Assembly (NCBI GenBank): GCA_028673005.1
Contig: CM054116.1
Location: 69,019,315-69,083,314, forward strand
Reading direction: 5' to 3'
DNA: 64,000 nt
DNA from: Tanypteryx hageni
Lineage: Eukaryota > Arthropoda > Insecta > Odonata > Petaluridae
This document shows positions 60,431 through 64,000 of the stretch, piece after piece. The notes under the pieces were generated by a model. That model ran no database searches and had not been told where the DNA came from. It was given only the letters and a program-made list of their open reading frames with translations. Both the position numbers and the translations under genes were made by a program. Position 1 is the first letter of the stretch, and every line of letters starts with the position of its first letter.

Positions 60431-60764
60431 ATTATACCTTTTCTGACCCTCCGGGCGGAAAATTCTCCTCTTAACTTAAACAAGTGCGTTATTTTTCATT
60501 AGATCATGGATTGATGACGCAAACGGCAACGATTGGAGTTTCAACTTTAAGGCCCGGCGATCTGGCCGTTTTATTCACAATAAACATAAGTGATTTAGTC
60601 AAATATAAGATTTAATTTGACATGAATGATACACTCGTTTCACAGTTTCAATACTCAGCGGAGAACAAACTGAAAGAAATGGTTTAAATCTACTTATAAA
60701 TTTGAAATACTTGATATATTTCTTTTCGGATGCCATTAGACAGACTGACAGACAGACGCATGAC
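60431..60764. other. no gene seen
   Basis: AT-rich spacer between the inverted-repeat arm and the LINE 3' end, with a short CAGA-repeat run at 60741-60757. Confidence 0.55.
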
Positions 60765-61199
60765 TTTATTTAGGGCGAAATTGAGACTATATAGTCCCTT
60801 CTTACATTTAACCTTTTCCTCATATAAGTAGTTACAATATTTACACATTAAAATAAATTAATTACATAGAAATTACAATAAAATACATATTTTTGGAAAT
60901 ACGATAACTTACTCAACTTTATTATTATTATTATTAGGAATACATTTACATAAATTATTACAAATTACAAAAGAAGTCACTACAAATTTCAGGGAGGAAA
61001 CTTGATCTGGCCCTACAGAGCCATAGGCTCGTCTATAGGTGCCAATTTTCCCTTTGGTTCCGGTGTTTAGTTTTTTAATAATTACACACTCTACACATAC
61101 AAATAAATATTTTCCTTTTTAACAAACAATACTTCACTAAATACTATTTCCATATAATATTCCTCATAGTTAATAACATGTTTAACATTATATATATAC

Positions 61200-61470
61200 C
61201 AGTGGCGGACCCAAGGGTAGGGCGATGGGGGCGATCGCCCTCCCCTTGGATGACCTTAATCCCCTCCTCTGGGTGCGTTCTTTAATTCATTCCGTGCAAT
61301 ATTCCTTGTTTCTCCACCGAAGTTGATGTCTGTATGACAAGAGAAAGATAGATTCTGATTGGGATAGGGATTTTCAAAATATATGGTCGTCGGCAGAGGG
61401 GGAATCAAGAGGGGGAGGGGGGCAATTGGGGCGATCGCCCCCTCTTGGGAAGTTTCTGGATCCGCTCCTC
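61200..61470. mobile_element. hAT MITE inside the LINE 3' UTR
   Basis: The termini are CAGTGGCGGACCCAAGGG and, read inward from the right, GAGGAGCGGATCCAGAAA. Both ends carry GGGGGCGATCGCC a few tens of bases inside. The flanks are identical: atatatac at 61192-61199 and 61471-61478. The target lies in a TA-rich microsatellite, so chance identity is easier than usual. 271 bp, no coding capacity. Confidence 0.85.
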
Positions 61471-61681
61471 ATATATACACATATATCAACATACTTATAT
61501 ATATCGTACATATACACATATATATCTTTACATATATACACTTACAAACATAAACATGTGCATGTTAACATATCATTAGAGCAATGAATACTCTATACTA
61601 AGGAGTCAATCTTTAATTTTTGTTTTTACTTTGCTCTGGCTATTTAGTGTTTGTAATTCCTTAGGTAGTTTGTTAAACATA

Positions 61682-63430
61682 TCAGGAATACTCACTTTCA
61701 ATTGATAAGTCCTGGTATACAATATAACAATAGTCGAAGTGAGGAAGAATTGGAGAGGTCACTAGCTGTATTTTTAGTGAAGAGGGAAGAATGTCAGTGA
61801 GAGGCCTTAGGGTGTGTAAGGAAGAGTTTACCGTCTTGCAGACTTTTATTACACGATTATTCCAGGTAAGCGTTTCATTAATTAAAGTACCGAGATTTTT
61901 CACGATTTTGCAATAGGGTATAATTGAACCATTTAAAGACAGAGGAACTGATTCCGCAAGGTTTATAGATTTCAAGGGGGTTATGTTTAGAAGATTATCG
62001 TAGCTCCATTCTTGAAGTTGAGCCAAGTCATTATTAATGTTGGTAATGGAAAGAGATATGTTATTTGGTTTGGTGTCGAAGTAGATTTGGAGATCATCGG
62101 CGTACAAATAACGCTTGGAGTAAGTTAAGTATTGAGAACAATCATTAATAAATAGAGAGAACAATAGGGGACCTAAAATGTGAGCCCAGCGGAACACCTT
62201 GGTTAACATTAAGCCATGAAGACGAAGAATCGTTGGAGATTACTTGTTGGAAACGGTCGCTAAGGTACGAGGAGAACCAATCTATTGAAGGTGAAGAGAA
62301 TCGCATGCAGCGGAGTTTTGCTAGGAGTATGTCTTTGTCTACTGAGTTAAACGCTTTGCTAAAGACAAGCAACACTAGTACTGTAAGTTTTCTGTCATCC
62401 ATGTGTCTGCGTATATCATCGGTGACTTTAATTAGCGCGTTGGTGGTGCTATGTGACTTCTGAAAGCCAGATTGATGGGAGTCAAGTAGATGATTTGCGT
62501 TGAGAAAATCTGTTACTTGTTCATGTGCATGTCGCTCAAGGGCTTTTGATAAAGTGGGAAGAAAGCTAATTGGTCGATAGTCATTGTTTGAGGAGAGAGA
62601 TTTCTTCGGGATTGGGTGGACTAACGCGCGTTTCCATTGCGATGGGAATTTTCTCTGTAATAAGGCGTGGTTGAAAATGTTGGTGAGTACTGGGAGTATT
62701 TGATGTATTAATTTATTTATGACCATGATAGGAATACCATCAGCACCCTGGGCTTTAGTTTTGATTCTGCGTATTGCTGAAAGTACGTTAAATTGCGAAA
62801 CAGCTTTAAAGTGGAATTGTGGAGAACCGGAAGACTCGTTCGCTTTTACAGTAAGACTACTAATGACTTTGTGTTTTCCTTCTATGTCGACTTTTGTTGG
62901 ATTAGTCGAGAAACTCTTATTAAGGGAGTCTAGTGTTATGTTTGGTGGTAAGGAAGAATCCTTGGGCTTACCAATACCGACGTTTCGCAGGTTGTTCCAT
63001 AAGGCGGGAGTTGTTACATTGGAGTCTGAAATTGATGGAATAAAGCGATCCGAAGATCCTATGCAGACAGGCATAAGCTGTAATGTTGGGAATAATTTTG
63101 GAACGAGAAAAAGTCTGCTATGACCGGAAATCGAACCCGGGTCTTCCACTTGCCGGGAGGATATTCTACCACTGAGCTATCGTAGCAGATCAATTTTCTC
63201 CTTTGAGAATAAGCAAATTTTATTTTGGCATTTCTAATCTGCTGCTTGTTTTTGTTCCTAATACATTTGAAGGAATTGAACGTATTTGGGCATTTATTTG
63301 ATTTGAAGAGACAGAAAATTGAATCGCGTCGAGCCATCAATAGTTTTAAGTCGGCCGTTATCCACGGGGCGCGGGGTTTAGAGACACGTGTGGTTTTGAT
63401 GGGCGCGTATTTATCGAGTAAATGTAAAAG
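61682..63430 (-). pseudogene. LINE ORF2 remnant with reverse transcriptase
   Basis: In order: LLDKYAPIKTTRVSKPRAPW then ITADLKLLMARRDSI (63415-63320) is the usual linker after the endonuclease. RNAKIKFAYSQRR follows, then the tRNA-like insert, then ALWNNLRNVGIGK (near 62975). The reverse transcriptase shows GADGIPIMVINK, DYRPISFLPTLSKALER, SGFQKSHSTTNALIKV, LLVFSKAFNSVDKD, NQGVPLGS, a frameshift near 62180, then HILGPLLFSLFIND and YADDLQIYFD. The end has HFDYCYIVYQ. The motif-A position that is normally the catalytic Asp (L-L-D-F-S-K-A-F) is Val here, and the GxPQGS-to-LGP junction is shifted, so the protein is dead. About 500 residues remain of an ORF2 normally near 900-1000. Confidence 0.9.
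63116..63186 (-). tRNA. tRNA-like sequence (SINE head or tRNA pseudogene)
   Basis: Read on the minus strand: acceptor GCTACGA with TCATAGC (6 of 7 pairs), then TA, D-arm region GCTCAGTGGTAGA, anticodon arm TCCTC-CCGGCAA-GTGGA (4 of 5 pairs), T-arm CCGGG-TTCGATT-TCCGG (5 pairs, one G-T), discriminator A. In this fold the anticodon would be GGC (Ala-like), but the base before it is C instead of the invariant U33, and the D-stem has lost pairs (GCTC/GAAT). It interrupts a LINE ORF, and the following ACTTTTTCTCG would be an early pol III terminator. I read it as the head of a short SINE rather than a working tRNA gene. Confidence 0.45.
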
Positions 63431-63547
63431 AAAGAGAAGAGAGAATGAGAATATTTGCCCTCTGAAAAAACAACGTTATGGACAGAAAGGTTTTATAGTC
63501 TAGCCATATTTAAGCATTGGATTACAAAGGGAAAATAATAATAAAGG

Positions 63548-63758
63548 AATCCGACTCTATTTAAGAGCGAGATTTAGGCCATCTAGTACAGGTGTGGCCA
63601 ACCGGAGGCTCCGGAGCCGCATGCGGCTATTTGAGAGTTGATATGCGGCTCTTTGAAACTTTGGTGGCCTTTCATGCACCGTAATTTTCCGATTATATTG
63701 TGCAAGGGAATTATTGAGAACAAAGATTGTCAGAAGTTCCTCTAAATAAAAGAGTAAG
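63548..63758 (+). repeat. right arm of the inverted duplication
   Basis: Inverted copy of 60241-60430, with the same outer flank (AATCCGACTCTATTTAAGAG at its left side) and the same hAT terminus. The two arms face each other across 3.1 kb that holds the LINE. Confidence 0.85.
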
Positions 63759-63907
63759 TTTTTGTTTTTATCATTACTGTTGTATGCTACAACAGCTAAA
63801 TTATGCAGAAAATACATTTTATCAGCTCATTGCATGTTACTGCGACTATTCGGTGATATCCATTGCAGTACTGTGGCTCCTGCTCAGGCCCAGGTTGGAC
63901 ACCCATG
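63589..63907. mobile_element. hAT MITE, complete copy
   Basis: The termini are CAGGTGTGGCCAACCGG and, read inward from the right, CATGGGTGTCCAACCTGG. The flanking 8-bp sites are atctagta (63581-63588) and atccagtc (63908-63915), 6 of 8 matching. Subterminal GCATGCGGCT and ATGCGGCTCT strings are typical of hAT MITEs. The left 170 bp are shared with the arm at 60241-60430. No coding capacity. Confidence 0.8.
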
Positions 63908-64000
63908 ATCCAGTCCATTCTTACATCTAACCTAGTAGGACAAACACAATTGTCCATATTATGGACGGGATTCGTAACCGCTGCCTTATTTTTCACCCGT

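Larger units (their letters stand above)
60765..63440 (-). mobile_element. LINE of the Jockey/CR1-like group, 5'-truncated, with nested insertions
   Basis: The minus-strand element starts in the linker between endonuclease and reverse transcriptase (63440), carries the reverse transcriptase to about 61690, and ends after a long 3' UTR with TTTCGCCCTAAATAAA (60780-60765). The same 3' end occurs alone at 47692-47766. Two younger insertions sit in it: a tRNA-like SINE at about 63050-63190 inside the coding region and a hAT MITE at 61200-61470 in the 3' UTR. TA/CA microsatellites at 61470-61560 and a TTA run at 60920-60940 also lie in the 3' UTR. Confidence 0.85.

Noticed and set aside
1..64000. 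CRISPR arrays, bacterial operons, phage or plasmid modules
   Set aside because: No repeat-spacer pattern, no ribosome-binding-site-led gene runs; all features point to a eukaryotic genome.
1..64000. LTR retrotransposons or endogenous viral sequences
   Set aside because: No long terminal direct repeats, gag/protease/integrase motifs or viral proteins recognised in any frame.

Overview
This window looks like intergenic or intronic DNA from a large, repeat-rich animal genome, most likely an arthropod and probably an insect. The case for that is the absence of dense bacterial-style ORFs, heavy dinucleotide and polypurine/polypyrimidine microsatellites, tRNA-derived SINEs, several non-LTR retrotransposon lineages, an insect-type mariner remnant and many hAT elements with 8-bp target duplications. 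I cannot name the species. I found no host protein-coding exon I could defend: every stretch with recognisable protein similarity is decayed transposase or reverse transcriptase. Most longer open frames lie in GA/CT tracts or are chance frames. Layout: 0.6-3 kb holds a three-copy diverged tandem array and the 3' part of a minus-strand LINE. 3.5-4.2 kb has two adjacent short hAT elements. 6-7.8 kb has a hAT MITE and a longer hAT with a transposase C-terminus. 9.8-10.3 kb is an internally deleted mariner. 11.6-11.9 kb is a near-palindromic foldback MITE. 13.8-15.3 kb is a long GA/CT-rich block. 15.7-16.5 kb is a deleted ZBED-type hAT. 18.2-19.2 kb has two related hAT MITEs in opposite orientation. 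23.9-25.6 kb has two tRNA-derived SINE-like repeats. 27.7-28.5 kb is another 5'-truncated LINE. 33.3-35.8 kb has a ZMYM/DUF4371-type hAT remnant and a MITE. 37.5-40.0 kb is a 2.5-kb hAT with a perfect target duplication and a probable second hAT nested in it. 43.2 kb has two strong G-quadruplex motifs. 48.7-51.4 kb has a second ZMYM-type hAT remnant and a two-copy tandem repeat. 52.36-52.69 kb is a pure (TACTA)n array. 57.9-58.4 kb is another two-copy tandem of almost the same period. 60.2-63.9 kb is a nest: a minus-strand LINE, itself invaded by a tRNA-like SINE and a hAT MITE, lying between inverted copies of a hAT-containing repeat. The elements do not form a working pathway. The window is a layered record of transposition, with at least fourteen hAT-derived insertions from several terminal-repeat classes, all with broken, partial or no transposase. 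The remaining DNA alternates between AT-rich sequence with no visible signal and CpG-bearing islands next to GA/CT tracts (about 8, 9, 23, 37, 43, 53-57 kb) that could include regulatory DNA, though nothing in the sequence proves it. I saw no convincing undescribed biological system. The best leads are the SINE-in-LINE junction, the inverted duplication around the LINE, a nearly loopless 24-bp hairpin at 45.6 kb, and a SINE whose tail carries a hammerhead-like core.
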